Assembly: GCA_035720945.1 (NCBI GenBank)
Contig: DASTNK010000069.1
Location: forward strand, 1-33,543
Reading direction: 5' to 3'
Origin: SCQX01 sp035720945
GTDB taxonomy: Bacteria; Pseudomonadota; Gammaproteobacteria; Burkholderiales; Burkholderiaceae_B
Length of the DNA: 33,543 nucleotides
Shown here: positions 15,144-23,873 of the stretch, piece by piece
How the letters are laid out: each line of letters opens with the position of its first letter
How positions within the stretch are numbered: position 1 is the stretch's first letter
Position numbers and translations under genes: made by a program
Notes under the pieces: generated by a model
Told to the model about the DNA's origin: nothing
What the model saw: the letters and a program-made list of their open reading frames with translations, nothing else
Database searches by the model: none

Positions 15144-16943
15144 TCAACGCCCCGCCGCGTAAGCCTGGACCAGGCGCGGCGACGCTGCGGCATGCAACAG
15201 GCCATCGGGGTCGCGGGAGGCGGCCGTGAGGCGGCCGATGCTCCATTCCGGCGATTCCTCGACGACATGGCCGCGGCGCTTCAGATCGTTCAGCGCATCG
15301 GCACCGAAATCGCGCTCGATGGTAAGACTGGCCGGGCGCCGATCGCGCGGATAGAAGGAACTGGGGAAATGCTGCGTATAGAACATCGGCGCATCGATGG
15401 CTTCTTGCAGATTCATCCCTTGATGGACGTGACGCAGGAACAATTGCAGCTGCCACTGCTCTTGCTGATCACCCCCCGGTGTACCAAACGCCATCCAGGG
15501 CTCGCCGTTCCGCTGCAACAACGTCGGGCTCAATGTCGTGCGCGGCCGCTTGCGCGGCTGCAGCGTGCAGGGCAACCCTTCTTCCAGCCAGAACATCTGC
15601 GCGCGAGTGTTCAATCCGAAACCCAGCCCGGGAACGACGGGTGACGATTGCAGCCAGCCACCGGATGGCGTGGCGGAAATCATGTTGCCCCATCGGTCGA
15701 TCACATCGACATGGGTGGTGTCGCCTTTGCGCGCGGAAACCATGCGGCCGATCCGCTCCAGGGCCGAGGTCGCGACCCCGTCGGGTTTGAGCGAGGACAG
15801 ACGGTCCAGCGCGGCGTTCACGCGCCCGGCTTGGGCTTCGTAGCCGGGCACGACGCCTGGCCGCAACAAGGTCGAAGCCTGTTCGCCGATCAGCGCCGCA
15901 CGAGCGCGGCTGTAGTCATCCGACAGCAGGTGCGCAAGCGGCACATCGACAAAATCCGGATCGCCGTAATAGGCTTCGCGATCGGCGAATGCGAGCTTCA
16001 TGGCTTCCATCAGCAGATGCACGAAACGCGGGTCGCCGCGCTTCAGCTCGGCGATGTCGGTGTGCCGAAGCAACGCCAGTGTCTGCAGAAAGGCGGGTCC
16101 CTGGCTCCACGGCCCCGCCTTGGAGACCGTGATGTCACCGTAACGGTATCGCACGGGCGCCTCATAGCTGGCCGACCACGCGGCCATGTCCGCGCCGGAC
16201 AACACCCCGCGATGCGGCGAGCCGCTTTCATCCATGGCCTCGGTGCCGCGCACGAACTTGTCGATGGCTTCGGCCACGAATCCGCGATAGAAAACGTCCC
16301 GGGCCTTCTCTATCTGCCGCTCACGGTCGCCGCCCACTGATTCGGCCTCCGCCAGCAGGCGTATCCAGGTGCGGGCGAGCGCCGGGTTGCGAAACAACGT
16401 CCCCGGTTGCGGCGCGCTGCCGTTCGGCAGATACACGGCGGCTGAACTTGGCCAATAGGTCTCGAAGAATTCCTGCAAGACCGCGATGGTGTCCGACACT
16501 CGCTCCAGCACCGGATGGCCATGCTCGGCATAATGAATGGCCGGTTCGAGCACGTCGCGCAGCGAGCGGGTGCCATGGTCGCGCAGCAGAATCATCCAGG
16601 CATCGAACGCGCCGGGCACCACGGTGGACAGCAGGCCATTGCCCGGAATCAGCGACAGCCCTTGCGCACGGTAATGATCGAGGGTCGCGTCCGCCGGCGT
16701 TGTACCCTGGCCACACAGCACCTCGATCTTGCCGGTGCTGACGGAGTGGAAGATGGCGGGCGCCTCGCCCGCCGGCCCCACCAGATTGGGTTCCACCACC
16801 TGCAGAGTGAACGCCGCCGCCACGCAGGCATCGAACGCATTGCCACCACGCTCCAGCAGCGACATGCCGACGGCGGTCGCGAGCCAGTGAGTCGAGGTGG
16901 TGACGCCGAACGTACCGGTGATCTCCGGCCGAGTGGTGAACAT
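15144..16943 (-). CDS. Gamma-glutamyltransferase family protein (copy 1, last gene of the cluster)
   Basis: This 599-residue Ntn-hydrolase belongs to the gamma-glutamyltransferase family. These are made as a precursor that cuts itself before a catalytic threonine and then splits gamma-glutamyl amides. The cleavage site is in KGDTTHVDVIDRWGNMIS, with Thr409 as the likely nucleophile; GGNAFDACVAA, the small-subunit TTLSPT motif and GTPGGDQQEQW are further family marks. No signal peptide is present, so it probably acts in the cytoplasm, unlike periplasmic E. coli Ggt. The DQQ form of the glycine loop is that of YwrD-like and acylase-like members. AAGGA lies 8 bases before the ATG at 16943. It follows the first binding-protein gene by 57 bases in the same direction. 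Confidence 0.87.
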   Translation of the reverse strand: MFTTRPEITGTFGVTTSTHWLATAVGMSLLERGGNAFDACVAAAFTLQVVEPNLVGPAGEAPAIFHSVSTGKIEVLCGQGTTPADATLDHYRAQGLSLIPGNGLLSTVVPGAFDAWMILLRDHGTRSLRDVLEPAIHYAEHGHPVLERVSDTIAVLQEFFETYWPSSAAVYLPNGSAPQPGTLFRNPALARTWIRLLAEAESVGGDRERQIEKARDVFYRGFVAEAIDKFVRGTEAMDESGSPHRGVLSGADMAAWSASYEAPVRYRYGDITVSKAGPWSQGPAFLQTLALLRHTDIAELKRGDPRFVHLLMEAMKLAFADREAYYGDPDFVDVPLAHLLSDDYSRARAALIGEQASTLLRPGVVPGYEAQAGRVNAALDRLSSLKPDGVATSALERIGRMVSARKGDTTHVDVIDRWGNMISATPSGGWLQSSPVVPGLGFGLNTRAQMFWLEEGLPCTLQPRKRPRTTLSPTLLQRNGEPWMAFGTPGGDQQEQWQLQLFLRHVHQGMNLQEAIDAPMFYTQHFPSSFYPRDRRPASLTIERDFGADALNDLKRRGHVVEESPEWSIGRLTAASRDPDGLLHAAASPRLVQAYAAGR

Positions 16944-17000
16944 GCCGATCTTCCTTGTCAAACGGACTGGATGGTGAAAAGAACCATAAAGCGGGGGAGT

Positions 17001-18500
17001 TTATTGCAGCGTGACACCCTTGAGGCGTATCAGCCCATCGGGATACGGCACGAAACCATGCACCCGCTTCTGCACGCCGAAAGTCCACGGCAAATAGAAC
17101 AGGTAGAAGATGGGGTGTTCTTTCTGCATGCCTTGCAGGAATTTCGCATACAACATTTTGCGCTTTCCTTCATCGGTTTCCTGCCTGGCTTCGTTCAACA
17201 GCGCGTCGAGCCTGGGGTCGCAGAACTTGCCATCGTTCAGGCTGCCTTTGCAACTGACGTACTGATACACGTTGCCGCTGGGGTCCACGCGGCCCGACCA
17301 ACCTGCCTGTCCAAGCTGGAAGTCTCCCGAAGCCAGCGTGGATTGCAGTGCCGCGAACTCCATGGGCCGCAGCGTGACGTCGAAGCCCGCCTCGCGCTCG
17401 GTGGCCTGGATGAGTTCCATCACCTGCTGCATGATGGTGTTGTTGCCGTACGAAATCTGCACCGCCACGCGTTTCAGACCCGCCGCCTTGAGCAGCGCCT
17501 TCGCCTTGGGGATGTCGGCCCCTTTGCGCCCGATATTCTTGTCGTACGCGAAACTGGCCGGCGGAAATGGCTGGAACGCCGGTTGGTACAGCCCCATGCC
17601 CACGACCTGGTTGATAGCGTTGCGATCGATGGCCAGATCGAACGCCTGGCGCACGCGCGGATCCTTGGCCAACGGGTTGGATTCGCCGCGCGGGCCATGC
17701 GCGAAGTTGACCGAGATCGCCTGGAAGCCCAGGCCGGTGACGGGCCGGAAGTCCAGCGTGGGGTCGCTCCTGACGGCCTGCGCATCACTGGGGGCGAGGC
17801 GCCCGGCGATGTTCAGGTCGCCCGCGCGCAGGTTGTTGAGGCGCACCGTCGAGTCGGGAATGGGCTTGAAGATGACGGTGTCAAAGTGGTAGTCCTTGGC
17901 GTCCCAGTAGCGCTTGAACTTCGTCAGCACAATGCGATCGTTCTGCACGCGTTCCTTGAATTTGTACGGCCCCGAACAGACCGGGTGCTTGCCCGGATCC
18001 TTATTGAAACTCTTGGGCGACTGCATCATGCCGGCGCGATCGGACAATTGCGACAGCAGTGACGCGTCGGGTTCCGACAAATGCAGAATCACGGTGTGCG
18101 GGTCGGGCGCGTCCACACTGGCCACCGACGCGAGCTCGCTCTTGCGGTTGCTGCCGGGCAGCGTCCTCGCACGGTCCAGATTGGCCTTGACCGAGGCCGC
18201 GTCGATGGGCGTGCCATCCTGGTAGAGCGCCTTGTCCCGCAGCGTGAATTTCAGCGTCTTGTTGTCCAGCCAGGACCACGACGTGGCAAGCTGTGGCACG
18301 AACTTCAGGTCTGGCGTGATGTCGACCAGCTTGTCGCACAACGAGGCAAAGACGATACGCCCCACGAACGTGCGGGCACGCACCGGGTCGAGCTGATCCG
18401 GGTCATCCTGCAGACCGATCTTCAACGTGCTCTGGGCGCACGCCGCACCCGAAATCAGAATGGCCGCGATCGCGGTCAACGTCATGCCCCTCTTGTTCAT
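17001..18500 (-). CDS. ABC transporter substrate-binding protein, family 5 (copy 1)
   Basis: This 499-residue periplasmic protein has a signal peptide (about 1-23, ending ACAQ) and a family 5 solute-binding fold, which captures peptides, glutathione, nickel or similar ligands. Visible marks are LKIGLQDDPDQLDPVRART at the mature start, HPVCSGPYKF and WSGRVDPSGNVYQYVSCKGS. It is a close paralogue of the protein at 22311-23825 along its whole length. AGGAGG lies 7 bases before the ATG. It sits 39 bases after the ATPase gene and 57 before the ggt-like gene. The ligand is probably a gamma-glutamyl compound, by context only. Confidence 0.9.
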   Translation of the reverse strand: MNKRGMTLTAIAAILISGAACAQSTLKIGLQDDPDQLDPVRARTFVGRIVFASLCDKLVDITPDLKFVPQLATSWSWLDNKTLKFTLRDKALYQDGTPIDAASVKANLDRARTLPGSNRKSELASVASVDAPDPHTVILHLSEPDASLLSQLSDRAGMMQSPKSFNKDPGKHPVCSGPYKFKERVQNDRIVLTKFKRYWDAKDYHFDTVIFKPIPDSTVRLNNLRAGDLNIAGRLAPSDAQAVRSDPTLDFRPVTGLGFQAISVNFAHGPRGESNPLAKDPRVRQAFDLAIDRNAINQVVGMGLYQPAFQPFPPASFAYDKNIGRKGADIPKAKALLKAAGLKRVAVQISYGNNTIMQQVMELIQATEREAGFDVTLRPMEFAALQSTLASGDFQLGQAGWSGRVDPSGNVYQYVSCKGSLNDGKFCDPRLDALLNEARQETDEGKRKMLYAKFLQGMQKEHPIFYLFYLPWTFGVQKRVHGFVPYPDGLIRLKGVTLQ

Positions 18501-18539
18501 GATTGCTCCTCCTCGATAGCCCCGAATGGGACGGATGTG

Positions 18540-20408
18540 TCAGTAAGCCCCCACTGAATGACGCGCGACGAAATGCCCTTCCCCCACTTGCACCAAGGGG
18601 TCGACGCGTGGCTCGTCGCCCACCTTGCGCACCGGGCTGGGGATCTCGTCCACCAGCAACGAATGCTCTCGGTGGCGCCGCGATGGGTCGGCGATGGGCA
18701 CGGCGGCCATCAGCTTTCTTGTATAGGGATGCTGCGGGTTCTCGAACACGGCGCGGCGCGGGCCTATCTCGACCACCTGCCCCAGATACATCACGACGAC
18801 GCGATGGCTGATGCGCTCCACCACGGCCATGTCATGCGAAATGAACAGAATGGACAGGCCGAGCTCGCGTTGCAGGTCCAGCAGCAGATTGACGATCTGC
18901 GCTTGAATGGACACGTCCAGGGCCGACACGGACTCGTCGGCGATGATCACACGCGGGTCCAGCGCCAACGCCCGCGCGATGCAGATGCGCTGACGCTGCC
19001 CACCGGAAAACTCGTGGGGGTAGCGATCGGCCATTTCCGGCGACAAGCCGCATTTTTCCATGAGCCAGGCGACCCGTTCCTGCGCCTTGCGGCCGCTGGC
19101 CACGCGATGGATCAGCAGCGGCTCCATGATGGAATAGCCAACAGTCGCGCGTGGGTCGAGCGAGGCGAAAGGATCCTGGAAAATGAACTGGATATTCCGC
19201 CGCAGAGCCTGCATGCGGCTGCCGCTCAGTGCGCCGATGTCCTGCCCTTCGTAGAGGATGCGACCGGCCCGGGGCGTTCCCAGCAGGGCCAGTGAGCGTC
19301 CGGTGGTGGTCTTGCCGCAGCCAGACTCACCGACCAGAGCCAGCGTTTCGCCGCCGAACAGGTCGAACGACACCTGCTCCACCGCATGCACGCGTCGCCG
19401 CACTTGGCCAAAGAAGCCATCGGCGATGTCGAAGCGTGTGGTGAGACCCTGCACCCGCAGCACGGGCGCCTCGCCGTAACGTGCCGTGGTGGTCACGGGC
19501 CGCAGCCCGGGTGTGCTGGCCTGCCCATCACGCGTCGCGCCCTCGCGCAACAATTCGAATGGCGCGGGCTGATCCAGCCCCTTCATGGAGCCCAGTCGCG
19601 GCACCGCCGACAGCAACGCGCGCGTGTACCAGTGGCGGGGCGTGAGGAAAATGGGTTCGGACGGACCTTCCTCCACCTTTTCGCCGTGGTACATGACCAT
19701 GACGCGATCAGCGACTTCCGCCACCACCCCCATGTCGTGCGTGATGAAAATCACGCCCATGTCCATGTCGCGCTGCAGTTCGCGGATGAGTTCCAGGATC
19801 TGCGCCTGAATGGTCACGTCGAGCGCGGTCGTTGGCTCGTCGGCGATGAGCACCTGCGGCCGGCACGACAACGCCATCGCGATCATGACGCGTTGTCGCA
19901 TGCCGCCGGAAAGCTGGTGGGGATAGCGGCTGCACAACGCCCTGGCATCCGGGATGCGCACTGTTTCGAGCAGGCGCAGCGTCTCGGCCTGGGCGGCGCG
20001 GGCATCCATGCCTTGATGCAGCCGCAGCGCCTCGGTGATCTGCCACCCCACCGTGAAGCTCGGGTTGAGCGACGTCATGGGTTCCTGGAAGATCATGGCG
20101 ATGTCGGCACCCCGCACCGTGCGCATGACCGACTCTTCGGCGCGGGCCACGTCGATGACGTCCCCATTGCGTCGGCGCAGCAGCAGCCCACCCTGTGTGA
20201 TGCGGCCCCGGCCGAACTCGACCAGCCGCATCAACGCCAGCGACGTGACCGATTTGCCAGAGCCGGATTCACCGACGATGGCCAGCGTCTCGCCACGGTT
20301 CAGGTGGAACGACACATCGCGCACCGCGTGCACTTCCCGTTCCGGCGTCTTGAAGGAAACGGACAGGTTCTCGACCTGGATGACGCGTTCGGCATTCATG
20401 CTCGGCAT
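18540..20408 (-). CDS. Dipeptide/glutathione ABC transporter double ATP-binding protein (GsiA-like)
   Basis: This 622-residue protein contains two ATPase domains in one chain, as in GsiA. Domain 1 has Walker A GESGSGKS (46-53), signature LSGGM (166-170) and Walker B IADEPTTALD. Domain 2 has GESGCGKT (360-367), FSGGQ (467-471) and IADESVSALD. Each is followed by the oligopeptide/dipeptide transporter C-terminal region (HPYTRKLM in the second). It powers the two permeases encoded just upstream. The ATG at 20408 has CCTCCT (complement of AGGAGG) at 20416-20421, 7 bases away, and begins only 2 bases after the preceding stop. The frame stays open further upstream, but that overlaps the permease gene. 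Confidence 0.93.
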   Translation of the reverse strand: MPSMNAERVIQVENLSVSFKTPEREVHAVRDVSFHLNRGETLAIVGESGSGKSVTSLALMRLVEFGRGRITQGGLLLRRRNGDVIDVARAEESVMRTVRGADIAMIFQEPMTSLNPSFTVGWQITEALRLHQGMDARAAQAETLRLLETVRIPDARALCSRYPHQLSGGMRQRVMIAMALSCRPQVLIADEPTTALDVTIQAQILELIRELQRDMDMGVIFITHDMGVVAEVADRVMVMYHGEKVEEGPSEPIFLTPRHWYTRALLSAVPRLGSMKGLDQPAPFELLREGATRDGQASTPGLRPVTTTARYGEAPVLRVQGLTTRFDIADGFFGQVRRRVHAVEQVSFDLFGGETLALVGESGCGKTTTGRSLALLGTPRAGRILYEGQDIGALSGSRMQALRRNIQFIFQDPFASLDPRATVGYSIMEPLLIHRVASGRKAQERVAWLMEKCGLSPEMADRYPHEFSGGQRQRICIARALALDPRVIIADESVSALDVSIQAQIVNLLLDLQRELGLSILFISHDMAVVERISHRVVVMYLGQVVEIGPRRAVFENPQHPYTRKLMAAVPIADPSRRHREHSLLVDEIPSPVRKVGDEPRVDPLVQVGEGHFVARHSVGAY

Positions 20409-20410
20409 CG

Positions 20411-21292
20411 TCAGTCCTCCTGGCGTGGGTCCAGCGCATCGCGCAAGCCATCGCCCAGCAGATTGAACCCGAACACCACCAGGAAGATCGCGCAGCCGGG
20501 GAACACGGACATCCACGGCGCCTGGATCATGAAGTTCTTCGCGGTGTTGAGCATCGAGCCCCACGAAGGATCGGGCGGTTGCAAGCCCAGCCCCAGGAAC
20601 GACAGACTGGCCTCGGCGATGATGGCCTTGGCGATCTGGATGGTGGCCTGCACGATCAGTGCTGGCAGGATGTTTGGCAGGACATGACGCAGGATGATGC
20701 GACGATCCGATGCGCCCAATGAGCGCGTGCTCTGAACGTAGTCCTCATTCTTCACGGCCAGCACCTGGCCGCGCGCCAGCCGGATGAAAAGCGGCGCGGC
20801 CGACACCCCGATGGCGATCATGGCGTTGATCAGGCTGGGCCCAAGAAAGGCCGCCAACGCGATGGCCAGAATCAGGAACGGAATCGAGAACAGCGCTTCC
20901 GTGACGCGCGAGATGCAGCCATCGATCAGTCCGCCGAAATAACCCGACAACAGACCAAGCGGTACACCAACCAGCAGGGCGATCAGCACCGAGCACATGC
21001 CCGCCAGGAGCGAGGCGCGCGCGCCATACACCATGCGGCTGAAGATGTCGCGCCCCAGCTCATCGGTGCCGAACCAGTGCGCCAGGGACGGCGCCTTGCG
21101 GATGGCGGTGAAGCTGACATGCAGTGGATCCTGTCCGGCGATCAGTGGTGCCAGCAGCGCCAGAACCACGAAGAACAGGATGATGATCGCCCCGAGCATG
21201 GCGGAACGATTGCGGCGGAATTTCGCCCAGGCACGGCTGCGGCGGCGCGGCGCCGCGCCCGTGACGGGCGCGTTGACGGTAGAGGCAGTCAT
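20411..21292 (-). CDS. ABC transporter permease, DppC/GsiD-like
   Basis: This 293-residue inner-membrane protein has about six transmembrane segments, an N-terminal OppC-type tail (FRRNRSAMLGAIIILFF) and the EAA loop that contacts the ATPase (RSLGASDRRIILRHVLPN). WFGTDELGRDIFSRMVYGAR is a family hallmark. The start at 21292 overlaps the stop of the partner permease (ATGA), giving coupled translation. The frame is open upstream to 21373, but that would overlap the partner by about 85 bases without a ribosome site. It forms a heterodimeric channel with the next protein. Confidence 0.93.
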   Translation of the reverse strand: MTASTVNAPVTGAAPRRRSRAWAKFRRNRSAMLGAIIILFFVVLALLAPLIAGQDPLHVSFTAIRKAPSLAHWFGTDELGRDIFSRMVYGARASLLAGMCSVLIALLVGVPLGLLSGYFGGLIDGCISRVTEALFSIPFLILAIALAAFLGPSLINAMIAIGVSAAPLFIRLARGQVLAVKNEDYVQSTRSLGASDRRIILRHVLPNILPALIVQATIQIAKAIIAEASLSFLGLGLQPPDPSWGSMLNTAKNFMIQAPWMSVFPGCAIFLVVFGFNLLGDGLRDALDPRQED

Positions 21293-22233
21293 GAATTTCT
21301 CAAGCGTGGGTTGACGAGGATATACAGCACGTCGGCGAGCAATGTAAGAACGATGAAACCCGTGGCAATGCACAGCACCACACCCTGCACCACGGCGTAG
21401 TCACGATTGAACACCGCATCGACCAGCAACTTGCCGAAGCCGGGGATGCCGAATATCTGCTCGGTGAGCACCGCGCCGGCCAGCAACTCGCCGAACAGGA
21501 TGGTGACCAGCGTGACGATGGGCATCAGCGCGTTGCGGAACGCGTGCCGCAGCACCACGGACCATTCGGACGCGCCCTTGGCGCGCGCCGTGCGTACATA
21601 GTCGGCGCTGAGCGCCTCGAGCATGGCCGAGCGGGTGTGGCGCATCAGGTAGGCGCTGATGACGGCGGCCAGCACCAGGGAGGGCATCAGGGATGTCTTG
21701 ATGGACAGCCAGAAATCCTGTGAGGGCGGCACGAACCCCGATGCCGGCAATAGCCGCCAATGCACCGACACCAACATGATGAGCAGGATGCCCAGCCAGA
21801 AATTCGGTATGGACATTCCTGATAAGGCGAACAAGTTCGCGCCGAACTCCACGCGCGTGCCTTTCTTGACGGCGGCGAGTATGCCCAGCGGGATGCCCGT
21901 CACCAGCGCGAACAGCATGGCCATCACCGAGAGCTGTATCGTCACCGGCAGCTTCTGCGCCACCAGCGTGGTGACGGGGATGTCGGTGCGCAGCGACTTG
22001 CCCAGGTCGCCGTGGGCCACTCTCTTGATCCATGCCAGATATTGCTGCGGCAGCGGATCGTTCAGATGGTATTTTTCACGCAGATAATTGAGGACGGCCG
22101 GATCGCGCTCCTCACCGGCCATGGCCAGCACCGGGTCGCCGGGCAGGATCTTCTGCAGGCTGAAGATCATCATCGAGACCAGGATCAGCGTGGGAATCGC
22201 CACGATCATGCGGCGCACTATCAGTTTGAACAT
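21289..22233 (-). CDS. ABC transporter permease, DppB/GsiC-like
   Basis: This 314-residue inner-membrane protein has about six transmembrane segments. Family marks are the N-terminal RRMIVAIPTLILVSMMIF, the PGDP motif near 32-35, and the EAA loop ARAKGASEWSVVLRHAFRNA. It pairs with the GsiD-like permease to form the importer channel. GGAG lies 7 bases before the ATG. It follows the second binding-protein gene after a 77-base spacer that holds a hairpin. Confidence 0.93.
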   Translation of the reverse strand: MFKLIVRRMIVAIPTLILVSMMIFSLQKILPGDPVLAMAGEERDPAVLNYLREKYHLNDPLPQQYLAWIKRVAHGDLGKSLRTDIPVTTLVAQKLPVTIQLSVMAMLFALVTGIPLGILAAVKKGTRVEFGANLFALSGMSIPNFWLGILLIMLVSVHWRLLPASGFVPPSQDFWLSIKTSLMPSLVLAAVISAYLMRHTRSAMLEALSADYVRTARAKGASEWSVVLRHAFRNALMPIVTLVTILFGELLAGAVLTEQIFGIPGFGKLLVDAVFNRDYAVVQGVVLCIATGFIVLTLLADVLYILVNPRLRNS

Positions 22234-22266
22234 CCGTGGGCTCCGGCGGGGCTTGAAACAAGGGAT

Positions 22267-22294
22267 GCCGACCTCCAGGACACTAGAGGCCGGC
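22267..22294 (-). promoter_or_regulatory. Intercistronic hairpin after the second binding-protein gene
   Basis: GCCGACCTC (22267-22275) pairs with GAGGCCGGC (22286-22294) with one wobble pair around a 10-base loop. Hairpins directly after binding-protein genes often stabilise the upstream mRNA or partly terminate, giving more binding protein than permease. That role is inferred. Confidence 0.5.
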
Positions 22295-22310
22295 GTCCAT
22301 GCGGCGCGAG

Positions 22311-23825
22311 CTAGTTCTTCGCGAGTGTCACGCCGCGCAGGCGGATCATGCCATCGGGGTACGGCGTGAACCCGTGCACCTGCTTGCGTATCGCGAACGG
22401 CCAGGGCATGTAGTAGATGTAGAGACTAGGCAAATCGTCCTGCAGGATAGCCTGGGCTTTGTCGTAGATGGCCTTGCGGCTGGCCACGTCGGGCACTGTG
22501 CGAGCCTCTTTCAGGAGCTTGTCGACCTCGGGGTTGCAATACTTGCCGTCATTCAACGACCCTTTGCAGGTGACAAAGTTGAAGATATTGCCGTCCGGAT
22601 CGACCCGGCCCGACCAGCCGCGCAAGTCAATCTGGAACTTGCCTTGACTATCGTCGGCCAGCATGGCCGCGTATTCGGTCGGGCGCAGGCTGAGTTGGAA
22701 ACCCGCCTGGGCGGCCATGGCCTGGACCATTTCGGCGGTCGTGGACGAGATCGTGTTGTTGCCGAAGCTGAGTTCCGCCTTGACCACCGGCATGCCGGCC
22801 TTCTTCAGCAACGCCTTGGCCTTGGCGATGTCGGGTTTGACGACCGGGAACTTGTCGCTATGGTAGGGGCTGGCCAGCGGGAACGGCTGCTGGGCCGGTG
22901 TGAAGATGCCGTTGCCGATGACCTGATTGATGGCGTCCCGGTCGATGGTCAACTGAAACGCCTGGCGCACCAGTTTGTTGGCGAACGGATTCGTCTTGGC
23001 CCTGGGGCCATTGCCAACGTTGAACATGAACTGCTGGAAGCCCAGGCCCGTCACCGGCTTGAACTCCAGGCTGGGGTCGCTCTTGACTGTCTTGATGTCG
23101 GACGGGTTCAGGCGGCCCAGGATGTCGATGCCGCCCGAGCGCAGGTTCTGCAGGCGCACGGTGGTATCGGGAATGGGCAGGAACACCACCTTGTCGAAGT
23201 GATAATCCTTGGCATCGTAGTATTTCTCGAATTTCTTGAGCACGATGCGGTCATTCTGCACTCGGCTGACGAACTGATAGGGGCCGGAGCACACCGGATG
23301 GCGAGCGACATTGGCCAGATCTCCTGACGCGAAACTCTTGGGCGAGAGCATCATGCCGGCGCGATCCGACAAATGCGCCAGCAACGTGGCATCCGGCTGC
23401 TTGACCTTGATGATCAATGTGGTCGGATCGGGCGCCTCGATGTCCTGAATGGAAGCCAGTTCGGAGCGGCGCTGGCTGCCCTTCAGCGTCATGTCGCGTT
23501 CCAGATTGGCCTTGGCGGCCGCGGCATCGAAACGGGTGCCGTCCTGGAACAACGCGTCGTCGCGCAGCTTCATTGTGAGGGTTTTATTGTCGGGACTCCA
23601 GGACCACGACTTCGCCAGCTTCGGCACGAACTGCAGTTTTGCGTTGATATCGACCAGCTTGTCGCACAACGACGCGAACACGACGCGCGACACATAGGTG
23701 CGCGCGCGCGCCGGATCGAGCGTGTCGGGATCTTCCTGCAAACCAATGCGCAACGTCTGCGCCACGCTGCAGGCCGTCGCGGCCCCCAACAATATGCCAC
23801 CCGCCACCAGAACGATCTTCTTCAT
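22311..23825 (-). CDS. ABC transporter substrate-binding protein, family 5 (copy 2)
   Basis: This 504-residue periplasmic protein has a signal peptide (about 1-23, cleavage likely after SVA) and a family 5 binding fold. Blocks shared with the copy at 17001-18500 include FASLCDKLVDI, DRAGMM, HPVCSGPY, PVTGLGFQ, WSGRVDP and CKGSLNDGK, so the two arose by duplication. AGGAG lies 8 bases before the ATG at 23825; a GTG one codon earlier is possible. It lies 48 bases after the upstream ggt-like gene and is the binding protein nearest the permeases. The differences between the copies suggest two ligands for one transporter. Confidence 0.9.
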   Translation of the reverse strand: MKKIVLVAGGILLGAATACSVAQTLRIGLQEDPDTLDPARARTYVSRVVFASLCDKLVDINAKLQFVPKLAKSWSWSPDNKTLTMKLRDDALFQDGTRFDAAAAKANLERDMTLKGSQRRSELASIQDIEAPDPTTLIIKVKQPDATLLAHLSDRAGMMLSPKSFASGDLANVARHPVCSGPYQFVSRVQNDRIVLKKFEKYYDAKDYHFDKVVFLPIPDTTVRLQNLRSGGIDILGRLNPSDIKTVKSDPSLEFKPVTGLGFQQFMFNVGNGPRAKTNPFANKLVRQAFQLTIDRDAINQVIGNGIFTPAQQPFPLASPYHSDKFPVVKPDIAKAKALLKKAGMPVVKAELSFGNNTISSTTAEMVQAMAAQAGFQLSLRPTEYAAMLADDSQGKFQIDLRGWSGRVDPDGNIFNFVTCKGSLNDGKYCNPEVDKLLKEARTVPDVASRKAIYDKAQAILQDDLPSLYIYYMPWPFAIRKQVHGFTPYPDGMIRLRGVTLAKN

Positions 23826-23873
23826 CACTCAGTCTCCTATATATTGTTTTTGCGACAACCCGACGCCGCCTCG

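Noticed and set aside
16515..18062. A 515-codon plus-strand frame opposite the first ggt-like and binding-protein genes
   Set aside because: It crosses two real antisense genes and contains no recognisable motif.
23754..23825. Lipoprotein signal in the second binding protein (ATAC before the mature part)
   Set aside because: The box is weak (Ala rather than Leu three residues before Cys), and an SVA cleavage site just after it suits an ordinary secreted protein better.
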